A program made the translations under genes and the position numbers. This document shows positions 8,154 through 17,857 of a DNA stretch of 64,000 bases, one piece after another. The stretch spans positions 248,001 to 312,000 of the forward strand of contig RXGA01000002.1 in assembly GCA_004028775.1 (NCBI GenBank), in the 5' to 3' direction. The DNA comes from Candidatus Methanosuratincola subterraneus. Lineage in GTDB: Archaea; Thermoproteota; Methanomethylicia; Methanomethylicales; Methanomethylicaceae. A model generated the notes under the pieces. The model was not told the DNA's origin, ran no database searches, and worked only from the letters and a program-made list of their open reading frames with translations. How positions within the stretch are numbered: the stretch's first letter is position 1; the number at the start of each line of letters is the position of its first letter.

Positions 8154-8732
8154 ATGGACATTAACTTAAGGGGGACGCTGGTAACAGTCCTAATATTTTT
8201 TCTAGTTTTCGTTGGGGCAGTCTACACGATAAGGATCGTCTCAGGTACCAACCTGCCAGTCGCAGCCGTACAATCGGGGAGCATGGAGCCCAACATCCCT
8301 ACAGGCTCTCTGATCTTCATCCAGGCAACGGATCCCTCTGAGATCGTGGCTGGTCCGCCCCCAATCGGCGATACGGTGATATACATCCAGCAAGGGACGC
8401 AGGTTATCGACTATTTCTTATTTGCGTCTTACAACCCTCTTCCGATCTCCCATAGGGCGATAGACAAGGTCGAGGTGGACGGCACATATTACTTCCTTAC
8501 GAAAGGGGATGCAAACTACTACCCTGACCAGAACCCCTCAAACCCCCTAAGCTGGGTTCCCGAGGACAGGATAATAGGCAAAGTCGTCTACTCGATCCCG
8601 TACCTTGGTTACCCATTCCTCTGGTTCAAGAACGTCTGGCTAATCTCGCTGGTGGTCCTGACGATAATAATCATAATAATCCTGCCCTCTGGAGAGAAAG
8701 AGAATGCAAAAAAGACAGCGGGTTCTGTTTAG
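8154..8732 (+). CDS. Type I signal peptidase, archaeal/Sec11 type
   Basis: Membrane protease that removes Sec signal peptides on the outer face of the membrane. It has an N-terminal anchor helix (LVTVLIFFLVFVGAVYTI) and a C-terminal helix (NVWLISLVVLTIIIIIIL). The catalytic Ser is in QSGSMEPNIPTGS and the catalytic His, which replaces the bacterial Lys, is in PISHRAI. The conserved FLTKGDAN box follows. The ATG at 8154 is preceded by GTGATCTC; a GTG at 8145 overlapping the porB stop is an alternative. The window encodes several secreted proteins (S-layer, papain-like, transglutaminase-like) that are plausible clients. Confidence 0.9.
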   Translation: MDINLRGTLVTVLIFFLVFVGAVYTIRIVSGTNLPVAAVQSGSMEPNIPTGSLIFIQATDPSEIVAGPPPIGDTVIYIQQGTQVIDYFLFASYNPLPISHRAIDKVEVDGTYYFLTKGDANYYPDQNPSNPLSWVPEDRIIGKVVYSIPYLGYPFLWFKNVWLISLVVLTIIIIIILPSGEKENAKKTAGSV

Positions 8733-8739
8733 AAATAAA

Positions 8740-8769
8740 AAAGATTTATAAACCAGTTTAAAAATCTTT
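8740..8769. promoter_or_regulatory. Near-perfect 30-bp dyad at the TBP promoter
   Basis: AAAGATTTATAAAC and GTTTAAAAATCTTT are inverted copies (13 of 14 positions) separated by only CA. Each arm contains a TATA-like octamer, so two TATA boxes face each other. The left arm is placed correctly (about 25 bases) for a transcription start near 8775 and the TBP ATG at 8802. This may bind TBP itself or a dimeric regulator. Confidence 0.55.
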
Positions 8770-8801
8770 AGACCTAGTTATTTTGTTCGGTGGGCAATAT
8801 A

Positions 8802-9353
8802 ATGAACAAGCCATCCGTAAGGATAGAGAATGTGGTAGCCTCTGTGACAATGAACCAGACGATAGATCTCGATGCTATCTCAGGGAATGTGCCCGGGGTC
8901 GAGTACAACCCGGAGCAGTTCCCGGGGCTCGTCTACAGGATCTCAAAGCCGAGGACGGCGACGCTGATCTTCTCGTCGGGGAAGATGGTGTGCACGGGGG
9001 CGAAGTCGATAAAGGAAGTGCACAATGCTGTAAAGAAGATAATAAAGAACCTGAAGGACAGGAACATCGTGATAATAGGCACCCCCGAGATAATGATCCA
9101 GAACATCGTAGCCTCGGCCAACCTGAACGCAGAGGTGAACCTCGAAAAGGCGGCATTCCTACTCGAGAACGTGATGTACGAACCCGAGCAGTTCCCGGGG
9201 CTGATCTACCGGATGGACTCCCCGAAGGTCGTTCTGCTGATCTTTTCGTCTGGAAAGATGGTGTGCACGGGGGCGAAGCAGGAGGACGAGGTCAGGGTAG
9301 CAGCGGACAAGATATACCAGAAGCTGAAGGATCTGGGCGTCCTCTACGAATAG
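8802..9353 (+). CDS. tbp: TATA-binding protein
   Basis: General transcription factor that recognises the TATA box and recruits TFB and RNA polymerase. It is 183 residues, built of two direct repeats forming the saddle; each carries the signature EQFPGL(V/I)YR followed by [15 protein letters not shown] chose ATG at 8802 rather than GTG at 8790, because GGTGGGC precedes the ATG and the family starts here. The protein ends at DLGVLYE without the long acidic tail seen in some archaeal TBPs. Monocistronic, with an unusual palindromic promoter. Confidence 0.97.
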   Translation: MNKPSVRIENVVASVTMNQTIDLDAISGNVPGVEYNPEQFPGLVYRISKPRTATLIFSSGKMVCTGAKSIKEVHNAVKKIIKNLKDRNIVIIGTPEIMIQNIVASANLNAEVNLEKAAFLLENVMYEPEQFPGLIYRMDSPKVVLLIFSSGKMVCTGAKQEDEVRVAADKIYQKLKDLGVLYE

Positions 9354-9406
9354 AAGAAGGCTAAAGTAAAGATAAAATGGGTTGAAGACGGAAGAAAAAA
9401 GAGGCG

Positions 9407-9790
9407 TTACTTAGTCCCGCAACCCATCTTCTCGAATGATTTGTCCTTAAGCATCTGGAGGGCGTCCTTGCAGGCAGTGATCGCTGGTGCACCCCCTGCT
9501 ACGGCCACTACGCGTATCGCCTCTATGATCTCGGCGTCGGTCGCACCTTTGTTGTGTGCGCCCCTCATAGCGGAGACGACGCACTCCTTGCAGTGCCGTT
9601 GCGCACCCATCGCCATGATGAGTAGCATCTTGAACTTCGACGGGAGGGCGCCGTCCTCCTGGACGGCCGAGTCGCAGAAGTTGTAGAACTCTGCCATCTT
9701 GGGGTCTACCTCGGCAGCAATGTGCATTATCGCAGGCGTGAAACCCATCTTCTTGTCGAATTTTTCCTTAAGACTCTTTGTCATTTTCAT
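9407..9790 (-). CDS. Carboxymuconolactone decarboxylase/AhpD-family protein
   Basis: 127-residue all-helical protein of the CMD/AhpD fold. The redox motif is visible as RHCKECVVSAMRGAHNKGAT, a CxxC followed by His as in AhpD, which supports a peroxidase-linked or thiol-disulfide role rather than ring-cleavage chemistry. The N-terminus (FTPAIMHIAAEVDPKMAEFY) is the usual first helix pair. Starts at 9790 and 9784 are both ATG. Transcribed convergently with tbp and divergently from the LeuA-type gene. Substrate not predictable. Confidence 0.85.
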   Translation of the reverse strand: MKMTKSLKEKFDKKMGFTPAIMHIAAEVDPKMAEFYNFCDSAVQEDGALPSKFKMLLIMAMGAQRHCKECVVSAMRGAHNKGATDAEIIEAIRVVAVAGGAPAITACKDALQMLKDKSFEKMGCGTK

Positions 9791-9989
9791 CAACTACAAA
9801 ATACATATGCGGCATTTGATCTTAAATCTTTGCCTGAAGGACGCGGGATTCGGATGGGCTGTGAATCAGCGAGACCTGGGCCCCGCCCGCTCGCCGAACT
9901 GCATTACTCCAGTTGATGATAAAGCGGGTCTTAGATCCGACCGTGTTAAATAAGAGAGAGTGGATCTGATCTCTGCTATGGTGTAGAAT

Positions 9990-11564
9990 ATGGAAGGGGT
10001 CTTCGTCAGCAACTTCATCGAGCCCGTCAAGGCAAGATCGAATCTCCCGGAGAGGGTACACGTACTTGACACCACGCTCAGGGACGGCGAGCAGACTCCC
10101 GGTGTCTGCTTCACCCTCGAGGAAAAGATAGAGATCGCAAGGAAGCTGGACGAGCTCGGGGTGGACGTGATTGAGGCGGGCTTCCCGGTAAACTCGGAGG
10201 AGGAGTGCGACACCGTCAGGACGATCAAAAGGGAGGGGCTCAAGGCCAAGATATGCGGCCTCGCAAGGTGCGTGACAAGGGACATAGATGCCTGCATCAG
10301 GAGCGAGGTGGATCGCGTCCACATATTCATCGCGACTTCTGATGTCCACCTCAAGTACAAGCTCAGGATGGACGAGGAGAAGGCGCTCGAGCAGGCGCTG
10401 GCAGCGACGGACTATGTCAAGGCCCACGGACTCGAGTGCGAGTTCTCCTGCGAGGATGCTACCAGGACGCCTGTCGAGAGACTCCTACGGTTCTATACCT
10501 CGGTCGAAGAGCACGGGGCCGACGTCCACAACGTCCCCGACACCGTAGGTGTGATGGAGCCCGAGGCGATGTTCGATCTCATAAGCAGGCTCAAGGCGGC
10601 GCTTAAGAGGCCCGTGTCGATGCACTGCCACAATGACTTCGGGCTGGCAGTTGCCAACACCCTCGCAGGGGTCAAGGCGGGAGCCTCCCAGATACACGTG
10701 ACTGTCAACGGTCTTGGAGAGAGGGCCGGGAATGCGAGCCTCGAGCAGGCAGTCACCGCGCTCCATGCAATGTACGGGGTTAAGACGGGCATCAGGCTAA
10801 ACCTCCTGAAGGAGGTGTCCAAGACCGTGGAGAGGGCGAGCATGATCTCTCTCCCTCCGAACTTCCCCATAGTGGGTAACAACGCCTTCGCACACGAGGC
10901 GGGCATCCACGTCCACGGGGTCCTTGCGAAGGCAGAGAGCTACGAGCCGCTCACGCCCGAGATGGTCGGCCAGAAGAGGCGTATAGTGATGGGCAAGCAC
11001 ACCGGCAAACACGGCGTTGCCAACTTCGTGAAGGAGAAGTACAACCTCGACGAGGACCAGATATCAGCAGTCGTTGAGAAGTTAAGGTCGCTCGCGATCC
11101 ACAAGAAGAAGATAATCGAAGAGGATGTCAACGCGGTCGTCAACGAGGTCATCGGTAGCGTCCCGGATTCCGAGAGGCTCGTTAGGCTCGACGAGATACT
11201 CGTGGTCACGGGGAACAAGATAACCCCGACGGCTTCAGTCCAGCTCACCCACAACAACCAGAAACGCGTCGCAGCCGGCATAGGCACCGGCCCAGTCGAT
11301 GCGCTCGCCAAGGCAATCCAGTCAGCCCTCGGTGAGGAGATAAGGCTCCTGAACTACAAGCTCGAGGCCATATCGGGCGGGACGGACTCGCTCTGCACGG
11401 TCGAGGTCATGACCGAGGACAGGGACGGGAGGACGGCAATGGGGCTCTCGGTGGGTGGCGATATCGTAATGGCATCTGTCAGCGCGATAATGGAGAGCCT
11501 CAACAGGATCTACTCCAAGCGGCTCAAAGACGAGCCAGTTTCAGATCAAAAATGCCAAGCATGA
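9990..11564 (+). CDS. 2-isopropylmalate synthase / citramalate synthase family (LeuA/CimA)
   Basis: DRE-TIM metallolyase of 524 residues that condenses acetyl-CoA with a 2-oxoacid. The N-terminal TIM barrel carries LDTTLRDGEQTPGV (catalytic Arg, metal Asp), the metal HCHND motif and the HEAGIHVHG segment. The C-terminal about 120 residues (from VLVVTGNKITPT-like region, LVVTGNKITPTASVQL) form the LeuA regulatory dimer domain, so allosteric inhibition by leucine or isoleucine is expected. LeuA and CimA cannot be told apart by eye. The gene is monocistronic and adds nothing operonic to its role in branched-chain amino acid synthesis. Confidence 0.88.
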   Translation: MEGVFVSNFIEPVKARSNLPERVHVLDTTLRDGEQTPGVCFTLEEKIEIARKLDELGVDVIEAGFPVNSEEECDTVRTIKREGLKAKICGLARCVTRDIDACIRSEVDRVHIFIATSDVHLKYKLRMDEEKALEQALAATDYVKAHGLECEFSCEDATRTPVERLLRFYTSVEEHGADVHNVPDTVGVMEPEAMFDLISRLKAALKRPVSMHCHNDFGLAVANTLAGVKAGASQIHVTVNGLGERAGNASLEQAVTALHAMYGVKTGIRLNLLKEVSKTVERASMISLPPNFPIVGNNAFAHEAGIHVHGVLAKAESYEPLTPEMVGQKRRIVMGKHTGKHGVANFVKEKYNLDEDQISAVVEKLRSLAIHKKKIIEEDVNAVVNEVIGSVPDSERLVRLDEILVVTGNKITPTASVQLTHNNQKRVAAGIGTGPVDALAKAIQSALGEEIRLLNYKLEAISGGTDSLCTVEVMTEDRDGRTAMGLSVGGDIVMASVSAIMESLNRIYSKRLKDEPVSDQKCQA

Positions 11565-11611
11565 AAGGGGGAGTTTGACGAAAGCAAAAAGGGGAAGGTG
11601 GGATGTCAGCC

Positions 11612-13771
11612 TTAGACGAACATCTTCCCCAGCATCTTTTTCGAGTCGTCGTACCTGATCAGGTCCTCCTTTGATACACTAGGCTGTATGGCCTTGAGGG
11701 CCGACTCGAAGTGCTTCATCTGTATCTTCTTAGGCTTCATGTCCTCCCTGAGGGCGCTCAGCGCGGCCTCTCTGCAGACTGCGGCTATGTCAGCACCGGT
11801 ATAGCCCTCGGTCTTGTCGGCCAGCGCATTCAGGTCGACCCCCTCGTCTAACGGCATCTTCTTCGTGTGGACTTTGAAGATCTCAATCCTGGCAGCCCTG
11901 TCGGGTATCGGTATGTAGACGGACCGGTCGAACCGGCCAGGCCTGAGGAGTGCAGGGTCGATCAGTTCGGGCCTGTTCGTCGCGCCTATGACCACGACGT
12001 TCTTGAGCGAGACCAGCCCGTCCATCTCCGAGAGGATCTGGTTGACCATCCTCTCAGTCACCCCAGAGTCGGCGTGTCCGCCCCTCCTCGGAGCTATCGA
12101 GTCAAGCTCGTCGAAGAAGACTATGCAAGGCGCCGCCTGCCTCGCCTTCTTGAAGATCTCCCTTATCGCCTTCTCGGACTCCCCGACCCACTTGCTTAGG
12201 ACTTCTGGTCCCTTGACGCTGATGAAGTTCGCCTGGCTCTCGGTGGCTGCTGCCTTGGCCAAGAGCGTCTTCCCAGTCCCGGGCGGGCCGTAGAGCAGGA
12301 TCCCCTTGGGAGGCTCTATGCCCATCTGCTCGAAGAGCTCGGGGTGCTTCAGGGGCCATTCGACCATCTCCTGCAGCTGCCTCTTCACGTCTGCCAGACC
12401 GCCGACGTCGTCCCAGCGGACTTCCGGGACCTCGACGTAGACCTCGCGGAGCGCGGAAGGGGTGATGTCTTTCATCGCCTCGAGGAAGTCAGCCTTCGAG
12501 ACCTTCAGCGAGTTCAGGATCGAGGCGGGTATCGTCTGCTTCTGGAGGTCTAGCTTCGGGAGAAACCTCCTCAGTGCCCGCATCGCTGCCTCACGGGTCA
12601 GTGCAGCAAGGTCTGCCCCGCTGTACCCATGCGTCATGCCAGCGATCTCATCTATCCTGACGTCCTCGCTGAGGGGCATCCCCCTTACGTGGACCTGGAG
12701 GATCTCCTGCCGCCCCTTCTTGTCGGGCATCGAGATTGCGAGCTCGCGGTCGAACCTGCCTGGGCGTCTGAGCGCAGGGTCTATCGCGTCCGGGCGGTTT
12801 GTGGCAGCAATGACCACAACCTGCCCCCTGCTCTTCAAACCGTCCATCAGCGCGAGGAGCTGGGCAACGACGCGCCTCTCGACCTCACCTGAGACCTCCT
12901 CCCTCTTCGGCGCGATCGAGTCTATCTCGTCGATGAATATGATGCTCGGCGCGTTCTTCTCAGCCTCCTCGAAGATCTCCCTGAGCTTCCCCTCGGACTC
13001 GCCGTAGAACTTGCTCATGATCTCAGGACCGTTGATCGTGACAAAGTTCGCGCCCGATTCGTTCGCGACCGCCTTCGCCAGGAGCGTCTTCCCGCAGCCA
13101 GGGGGGCCGTACATCAGGACCCCCTTTGGGGGCTCTATCCCGAGGTGCTTGAAGAGCTCGGGATGGCGCATTGGGAGCTCGATCATCTCCCTTATCTTCT
13201 CCTTTGCGTCATCTAAACCTCCGATGTCCTCGTAGGATACCTTAGGCCTCGATGTGTCGATCTCCTTCACCGGCTCCTCCTTTACGACGACCTCGGATTC
13301 CTCTGTGACGTATCCGGACTGCTCCGGCTGGATCGAGGCGACTACGAGCCTCAGGGCTTCGCCCAAGATCGGCACCATCACCGTGTCGCCTTTGCTCAGC
13401 GGTTTATCCTCAAGTATCTGCCTCACGTACATCCCGAAGTCGGAGCTGAACCTTATGGGCTCGGTCGGGGCTAGAACTATCTTGGAGGCGGGCTTTAGCT
13501 CGACCCTTGAGACCTTCACCGTGTCGCCTATAGACGTCCCGGTGTTGTGCCGTATTATTCCGTCGATCCTGATTATCTCGTGATCCTCATCCTCGGCGTA
13601 CGCGGGCCATGCTATGGCGACGGTCCGCCGCTTTCCTTCCACTTCGATGAAGTCGCCAGGCCTCAGGCCGAGGCTGCCCATGGTCTGGCGGTTCAGCCTG
13701 GCCAAGGCGCGGCCGACATCTCTTGTGCGCGCCTCAGCAACTTCAAGTTCGATTACTCTTTTCTCAGTCAT
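11612..13771 (-). CDS. cdc48: Cdc48/VAT AAA+ ATPase
   Basis: 719-residue unfoldase of protein quality control. The N-domain (double-psi barrel plus four-stranded part) covers about residues 1-180. D1 has Walker A GPPGCGKT (222-229) and Walker B IIFIDEID (277-284); D2 has GPPGTGKT (495-502) and IVFFDELD (550-557). Arginine fingers lie in RRPGRFDRE and LRPGRFDRS. The C-terminus ends MFV, resembling the hydrophobic-aromatic-X tail by which unfoldases dock on the 20S proteasome; that is inference. It is divergent from hsp20 and shares its AT-rich promoter. Confidence 0.97.
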   Translation of the reverse strand: MTEKRVIELEVAEARTRDVGRALARLNRQTMGSLGLRPGDFIEVEGKRRTVAIAWPAYAEDEDHEIIRIDGIIRHNTGTSIGDTVKVSRVELKPASKIVLAPTEPIRFSSDFGMYVRQILEDKPLSKGDTVMVPILGEALRLVVASIQPEQSGYVTEESEVVVKEEPVKEIDTSRPKVSYEDIGGLDDAKEKIREMIELPMRHPELFKHLGIEPPKGVLMYGPPGCGKTLLAKAVANESGANFVTINGPEIMSKFYGESEGKLREIFEEAEKNAPSIIFIDEIDSIAPKREEVSGEVERRVVAQLLALMDGLKSRGQVVVIAATNRPDAIDPALRRPGRFDRELAISMPDKKGRQEILQVHVRGMPLSEDVRIDEIAGMTHGYSGADLAALTREAAMRALRRFLPKLDLQKQTIPASILNSLKVSKADFLEAMKDITPSALREVYVEVPEVRWDDVGGLADVKRQLQEMVEWPLKHPELFEQMGIEPPKGILLYGPPGTGKTLLAKAAATESQANFISVKGPEVLSKWVGESEKAIREIFKKARQAAPCIVFFDELDSIAPRRGGHADSGVTERMVNQILSEMDGLVSLKNVVVIGATNRPELIDPALLRPGRFDRSVYIPIPDRAARIEIFKVHTKKMPLDEGVDLNALADKTEGYTGADIAAVCREAALSALREDMKPKKIQMKHFESALKAIQPSVSKEDLIRYDDSKKMLGKMFV

Positions 13772-13806
13772 CTTGATACACCTGCTCTAATCCTATACTA
13801 CAGAAA

Positions 13807-13834
13807 GATATATATTTTACTGCGATATATTCTA
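13807..13834. promoter_or_regulatory. Shared AT-rich promoter between cdc48 and hsp20
   Basis: GATATATATTTT at 13807-13818 is a nearly symmetric TATA element. It sits about 40 bases before the hsp20 ATG on the plus strand and about 38 bases before the cdc48 ATG on the minus strand, so one element could serve both. A second GATATAT at 13824-13830 may be an operator or additional TATA. Confidence 0.45.
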
Positions 13835-13852
13835 AATCCAGAGGTGGTTATG

Positions 13853-14296
13853 ATGTCCTACGGGATCGACATATTCGACGATTTCCGGAGGATGATGCGG
13901 GAGATGGAGAGGTTCATGGGCAGCATGACCGAGGAGATGCAAAAAAGGCTCCCCGTCGCAAGGGAGGCGGGGTTCAGGGAGCCGCTTGTTGACATCAACG
14001 AGACCCCGGACGAGGTGATCGTAACCGCGGAGCTGCCGGGCGTGCAGAAGGAGAACATCGAGCTCAACCTCGTGGACAACACGCTCGAGATAAGGACCTC
14101 CCAGAAGGAAGAGGTCGCCGTCGAGAAGGAGGGGTTCAGGAGGAGGGAGAGGAGGTCGATGAACTTCTACAGGGTGATCGAGCTCCCCTGCGGCGTCGAC
14201 GGCTCGAAAGTTAAGGCGACCTTCAACAACGGCGTCCTGGAGGTCAGGATGCCCAAGCTAGAAAAGGCAAGGAAGCACTCGATCAGGATCGAGTGA
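13853..14296 (+). CDS. hsp20: Small heat shock protein, Hsp20/alpha-crystallin family
   Basis: 147-residue ATP-independent holdase. The alpha-crystallin domain runs from about residue 42 (EPLVDINETPDEVIVTAELP) to 137, including the conserved GVLEVRMPKL. The N-terminal arm is Met-rich and helical (FRRMMREMERFMGSM), and the C-terminus is short (KHSIRIE). The tandem ATGs at 13850 and 13853 follow GAGGTGG; I use 13853. Divergent from cdc48, giving a chaperone-unfoldase pair. T-rich terminator follows. Confidence 0.95.
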   Translation: MSYGIDIFDDFRRMMREMERFMGSMTEEMQKRLPVAREAGFREPLVDINETPDEVIVTAELPGVQKENIELNLVDNTLEIRTSQKEEVAVEKEGFRRRERRSMNFYRVIELPCGVDGSKVKATFNNGVLEVRMPKLEKARKHSIRIE

Positions 14297-14313
14297 GCTC
14301 CCGCGCATCCTCC

Positions 14314-14328
14314 TTTTTTTGATTTTTT
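14314..14328 (+). terminator. Oligo-T terminator after hsp20
   Basis: Two T-runs (T7 then T6, broken by GA) begin 17 bases after the hsp20 stop, the usual form of an archaeal U-rich terminator. No clear hairpin. Confidence 0.5.
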
Positions 14329-14478
14329 AGTCGAGCAAAGATCAATTATTTTTATTCATTTATTTTTCAACCCGGCCCGCCTAACCCATACGGAGGCCTT
14401 CCGCCGCAAGATCCAGCAGGGTTTTGATACAGGATTCAACAGCATTTTTATTACACTCAAGGGGATATTAAGCGTAAA

Positions 14479-14790
14479 ATGGAAGGGGCAACGATGGAGA
14501 GCATAAAGACCGTTTCCAAAGAGAGGACCGAAAGGCTAGCCTGGCTCTCAAAGATCGCGCTTACGCCTGAGGAGGTCGATAGGTTCACAGACCAGTTGAA
14601 CAGGATACTCGAGTTCGCGGGGGCGCTGGACAGTCCGGAGGTCGAGGGGGTCGAACCGACTTTCCACGTTTTGGACCTCGTAAACACGTTCAGGGAAGAC
14701 CGCGAGGAGAAAGGACTCGAGAGGGAGGGGGCTCTTGCGACTGCTCCAAAGGTCAAGGACGGTTTCATCGTAGCCCCCAAGATAGTCTGA
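14479..14790 (+). CDS. gatC: Asp-tRNA(Asn)/Glu-tRNA(Gln) amidotransferase subunit C
   Basis: 103-residue subunit that wraps and stabilises GatA and GatB. Typical GatC features are WLSKIALTPEEVDRFTDQLNRILEF and VEGVEPTFHV. The start is ATG at 14479 or 14494; the second has GGAAGGGG upstream. In archaea GatCAB mainly amidates Asp-tRNA(Asn), since GatDE handles Glu-tRNA(Gln). First gene of gatCAB, 18 bases before gatA. A TATA-like TTTTTATT lies near 14450. Confidence 0.9.
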   Translation: MEGATMESIKTVSKERTERLAWLSKIALTPEEVDRFTDQLNRILEFAGALDSPEVEGVEPTFHVLDLVNTFREDREEKGLEREGALATAPKVKDGFIVAPKIV

Positions 14791-14808
14791 TCTGGACCGG
14801 TGTTGCAC

Positions 14809-16248
14809 ATGGCAAGGCTAGAGGAAATGACCCTCTTCGAAGCGGTGGAGGGGGTCAGGGGCGGTCTGATAGAGAGGGAAGAACTATTCGATGCCTTCCT
14901 TCAGAGGATCAGGAGGCTAAACCCCGAGTACGGGGCCTTCATCACGGTGAACGAGGTCGGTGCAGAAAAAGGATCAGGTGCCGGAGGTCCGAACGGCTCG
15001 GTAGAGGGGGCCCCCATAGCGGTAAAGGACTGCATATGCACGAAGGGGGTCAGGACCACCTGCGGCTCCAAGATACTCAAGGATTATGTGCCCCCGTACG
15101 ATGCGACCGTCGTCTCCAGGATCAAGTCGGAAGGGGGAAGGGTCATAGGTAAGACGAACATGGACGAGTTCGCCATGGGGTCGTCCACCGAGAACTCGGG
15201 GTTCTTCGTCTGCCGAAACCCGTGGGACAAGTCCAGGGTCCCCGGCGGGTCTTCCGGCGGCTCTGCGGTGGCGGTCTCGGCAAGGATGGCGCTCGCCGCC
15301 CTGGGGTCGGACACCGGCGGCTCGGTGAGGTGCCCGGCGAGCTTCTGCGGGATAGTTGCGATGAAGGCGACGTACGGGCTCGTCAGCAGGTACGGGCTTG
15401 TAGCCTATGCTAACAGCCTGGAGCAGATAGGCCCGATGACTAGGGATGTAAGGGACTGCGCACTACTCCTCAACGTAATAAGCGGGCACGACCCGAGGGA
15501 CTGCACCACGATCCCCGGGAGGAAGGTGGACTACCTCGAATTCCTCGAAAAAGAGGTGAAGGGGCTCAGGATCGGCGTGCCAAGGGAGTTCTTCGGCGAA
15601 GGGACAGACAGAGGCGTAGAGAGGGAGGTCTGGAACGGCATACACGCCCTCGAGGGGCTCGGGGCCTCGTGGCACGATGCATCGCTCCCCTCCCTCAAGT
15701 ACGCACTCCCGGCATACTACATCATCGCGATGTCTGAGGCGAGCTCCAACCTGGCCAGGTTCGACGGGATGAGGTACGGAACGAGGGAGGAGGACGACGG
15801 GCTGAACTGGGAGGAGTCCTTCTCCAAGACGAGGGGGGCTAACTTCGGGAGCGAGGTCAAGAGGAGGATAATACTCGGCACATTCGCGCTCTCATCGGGT
15901 TACTACGAGGAGTACTACCTGAATGCGCTGAAGGCGAGGACCCTGATAAGGAGGGACTTCGAGAGGCTCTTCAAGGAGTTCGACGTGCTTGTCGGTCCGA
16001 CGATGCCGACTCCGGCGTTCAGGATAGGTGAGAAGGTCGAGGACCCGCTCGAGATGTACATGAGCGACATAGACACCGTGTCGGTGAACCTTGCAGGCAT
16101 ACCTGCGATCTCGGTCCCCTGCGGTTTCGCCAACGGGCTTCCGGTCGGGCTCCAGATAATGGGCCCGCCGCTCGGCGAAGGAAAGGTAATAACAGCCGCG
16201 AGGAGGCTTGAGGAGGAGCTGGGTCTAGAGCTCAGGCCCCCCGTGTAG
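14809..16248 (+). CDS. gatA: Asp-tRNA(Asn)/Glu-tRNA(Gln) amidotransferase subunit A
   Basis: Amidase subunit of about 479 residues that hydrolyses glutamine and sends ammonia to GatB. The Ser-cisSer-Lys catalytic triad is visible: Lys in PIAVKDCI, the cis-Ser and nucleophile Ser in GGSSGGSAVA and GSDTGGSVRCPA. The ATG at 14809 was chosen; GTG at 14800 and intermediate TTG are alternatives. Sits between gatC and gatB on the same strand. Confidence 0.95.
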   Translation: MARLEEMTLFEAVEGVRGGLIEREELFDAFLQRIRRLNPEYGAFITVNEVGAEKGSGAGGPNGSVEGAPIAVKDCICTKGVRTTCGSKILKDYVPPYDATVVSRIKSEGGRVIGKTNMDEFAMGSSTENSGFFVCRNPWDKSRVPGGSSGGSAVAVSARMALAALGSDTGGSVRCPASFCGIVAMKATYGLVSRYGLVAYANSLEQIGPMTRDVRDCALLLNVISGHDPRDCTTIPGRKVDYLEFLEKEVKGLRIGVPREFFGEGTDRGVEREVWNGIHALEGLGASWHDASLPSLKYALPAYYIIAMSEASSNLARFDGMRYGTREEDDGLNWEESFSKTRGANFGSEVKRRIILGTFALSSGYYEEYYLNALKARTLIRRDFERLFKEFDVLVGPTMPTPAFRIGEKVEDPLEMYMSDIDTVSVNLAGIPAISVPCGFANGLPVGLQIMGPPLGEGKVITAARRLEEELGLELRPPV

Positions 16249-16289
16249 GGGCAATGTTGGTTTGGTCTATGGATGGATGGTGTGTCACA

Positions 16290-17768
16290 ATGGTCGCTGA
16301 GATGTCCGAACAGAAAGATGGGATCGTGATAGGGATCGAGGTCCACTGCCAGCTCAACAGGCTGAGGACCAAGCTCTTCTGCGGTTGCAGTACCGATTAC
16401 AGGGGGAAAGACCCGAACACAAACGTATGCGAGGTATGCCTCGGCCACCCGGGGTCCCTGCCGAGGCCCAACGCCAGGGCGGTCGAGTTGGCGGTCATGG
16501 TTGGGATTGCGCTTAACAGCACCATAAGCGAGAAGACCTCCTTCTACAGGAAGAACTACTACTACGTGGACATGGGAAAGAACTTCCAGATCTCGATGTA
16601 CGAGACGAAGGGGTCAAAGACGATATGCGAGGGGGGCTTCATCGACATCAACGTCGGGAGCTCCAGGAAGAGGGTCAGGATCACGAGGATACAGCTCGAA
16701 GAGGACCCTGCCAAGCTCGTACACGTCGGTCCGATCGATCTCTCGCCCTACACGCTCGTGGACTACAACAGGGCTGGGATGGCGCTGCTCGAGATAGTCA
16801 CGGAGCCGGATATGACCTCCCCCAGGGAGGCGAGGCTCTTCCTCCAGAAGCTGAGGTCGATCCTCGAGCACATAGGCGCCTTCGACGGCGGCCTGGAAGG
16901 GGCGATGAGGTGCGACGCGAACATCTCGATAGCGGGCGGCACGCGGGTCGAGATAAAGAACATATCTTCCTTCAAGGAGGTCGAGAGGGCTCTCAACTTC
17001 GAGATCTCGAGGCAGAGGAGCCTCCTCGAGAAGGGGGAGAGGGTCAGGCGCGAGACTAGGCACTGGGACGAGGTCAGGAAGGTCACGATATCCCTGAGGG
17101 AGAAGGAGGAGGAGCACGACTACAGGTACTTCCCCGAGCCAGACATACCGCCGATACGGCTGGATGCCGCGTACGTAGGGGAAATCCGGGCGAGGATGCC
17201 TGAGCTCCCAGATGCCAGGGCAGAGCGGTTTGTTAGGGAATACAACCTGCCCCAATACGACGCGCAAGTGCTGACTGCCGAAAAGAGGCTAGCGGACTTC
17301 TTCGAGGAGAGCGTGAAGATACACGGGGAGGCGAAGACGGTGAGCAACTGGATCATGAGCGACCTCCTGGGCGTCCTCCATGACAAAAACATGGACCTGG
17401 AAGAGGCGAGGATAACCCCGGAGACTTTTGCGGGCATGCTCAGCATGATAAAGGAGGGTAAGATAAGCGGTAAGATCGGAAAGATAATCCTCCCAACGCT
17501 TGTCACTACGGGGAGGAGCGCAGAGGAGGTCGTCAGGGAGAACGACCTGGCGAGGATAGCAGACAGGGAAGCGATAGAGAGGGTGGTCGAGGAGGTCTTC
17601 GCCGAGAACAGGAAGGCAGTCTCTGACGCGCTCTCGGACGAGAAGGCAGCTCACTTCCTGGTCGGGCAGGTAATGCGCAAGACCAGGGGGAAGGGGGACC
17701 CGGAGCTCGTGAACCGCTGCATAAGGGAGAGGCTCGAACGCATGAAGAACTCAGGGGGGGATAGGTAG
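16290..17768 (+). CDS. gatB: Asp-tRNA(Asn)/Glu-tRNA(Gln) amidotransferase subunit B
   Basis: 492-residue subunit that activates the misacylated tRNA carboxylate with ATP and transfers ammonia. Signatures: GIEVHCQLNRLRTKLFCGC near the N-terminus, the zinc-site cysteines (CGCS, CEVCLGHPGSLP), YYYVDMGKNFQIS and the YRYFPEPD box. The C-terminal YqeY-like helical domain starts near residue 395. I chose ATG 16290 because GGTGTGTC lies just upstream; ATG 16302 also fits and a longer reading to 16254 does not match the family. Confidence 0.95.
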   Translation: MVAEMSEQKDGIVIGIEVHCQLNRLRTKLFCGCSTDYRGKDPNTNVCEVCLGHPGSLPRPNARAVELAVMVGIALNSTISEKTSFYRKNYYYVDMGKNFQISMYETKGSKTICEGGFIDINVGSSRKRVRITRIQLEEDPAKLVHVGPIDLSPYTLVDYNRAGMALLEIVTEPDMTSPREARLFLQKLRSILEHIGAFDGGLEGAMRCDANISIAGGTRVEIKNISSFKEVERALNFEISRQRSLLEKGERVRRETRHWDEVRKVTISLREKEEEHDYRYFPEPDIPPIRLDAAYVGEIRARMPELPDARAERFVREYNLPQYDAQVLTAEKRLADFFEESVKIHGEAKTVSNWIMSDLLGVLHDKNMDLEEARITPETFAGMLSMIKEGKISGKIGKIILPTLVTTGRSAEEVVRENDLARIADREAIERVVEEVFAENRKAVSDALSDEKAAHFLVGQVMRKTRGKGDPELVNRCIRERLERMKNSGGDR

Positions 17769-17857
17769 GAAAGACCGGCTCCAGGCGAAACAGAACGGAG
17801 CAGTATTCTTGGAAGCCGAGTAGAGGAGACGTCAGAAGGAGCGTACCCAGGGCGGCA

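Noticed and set aside
9913-9970. C/D-box RNA (TTGATGATA and CTGA)
   Set aside because: The C box has T in place of the purine, no convincing C-prime/D-prime pair is visible, and the region is simply the leader of the LeuA-type gene.
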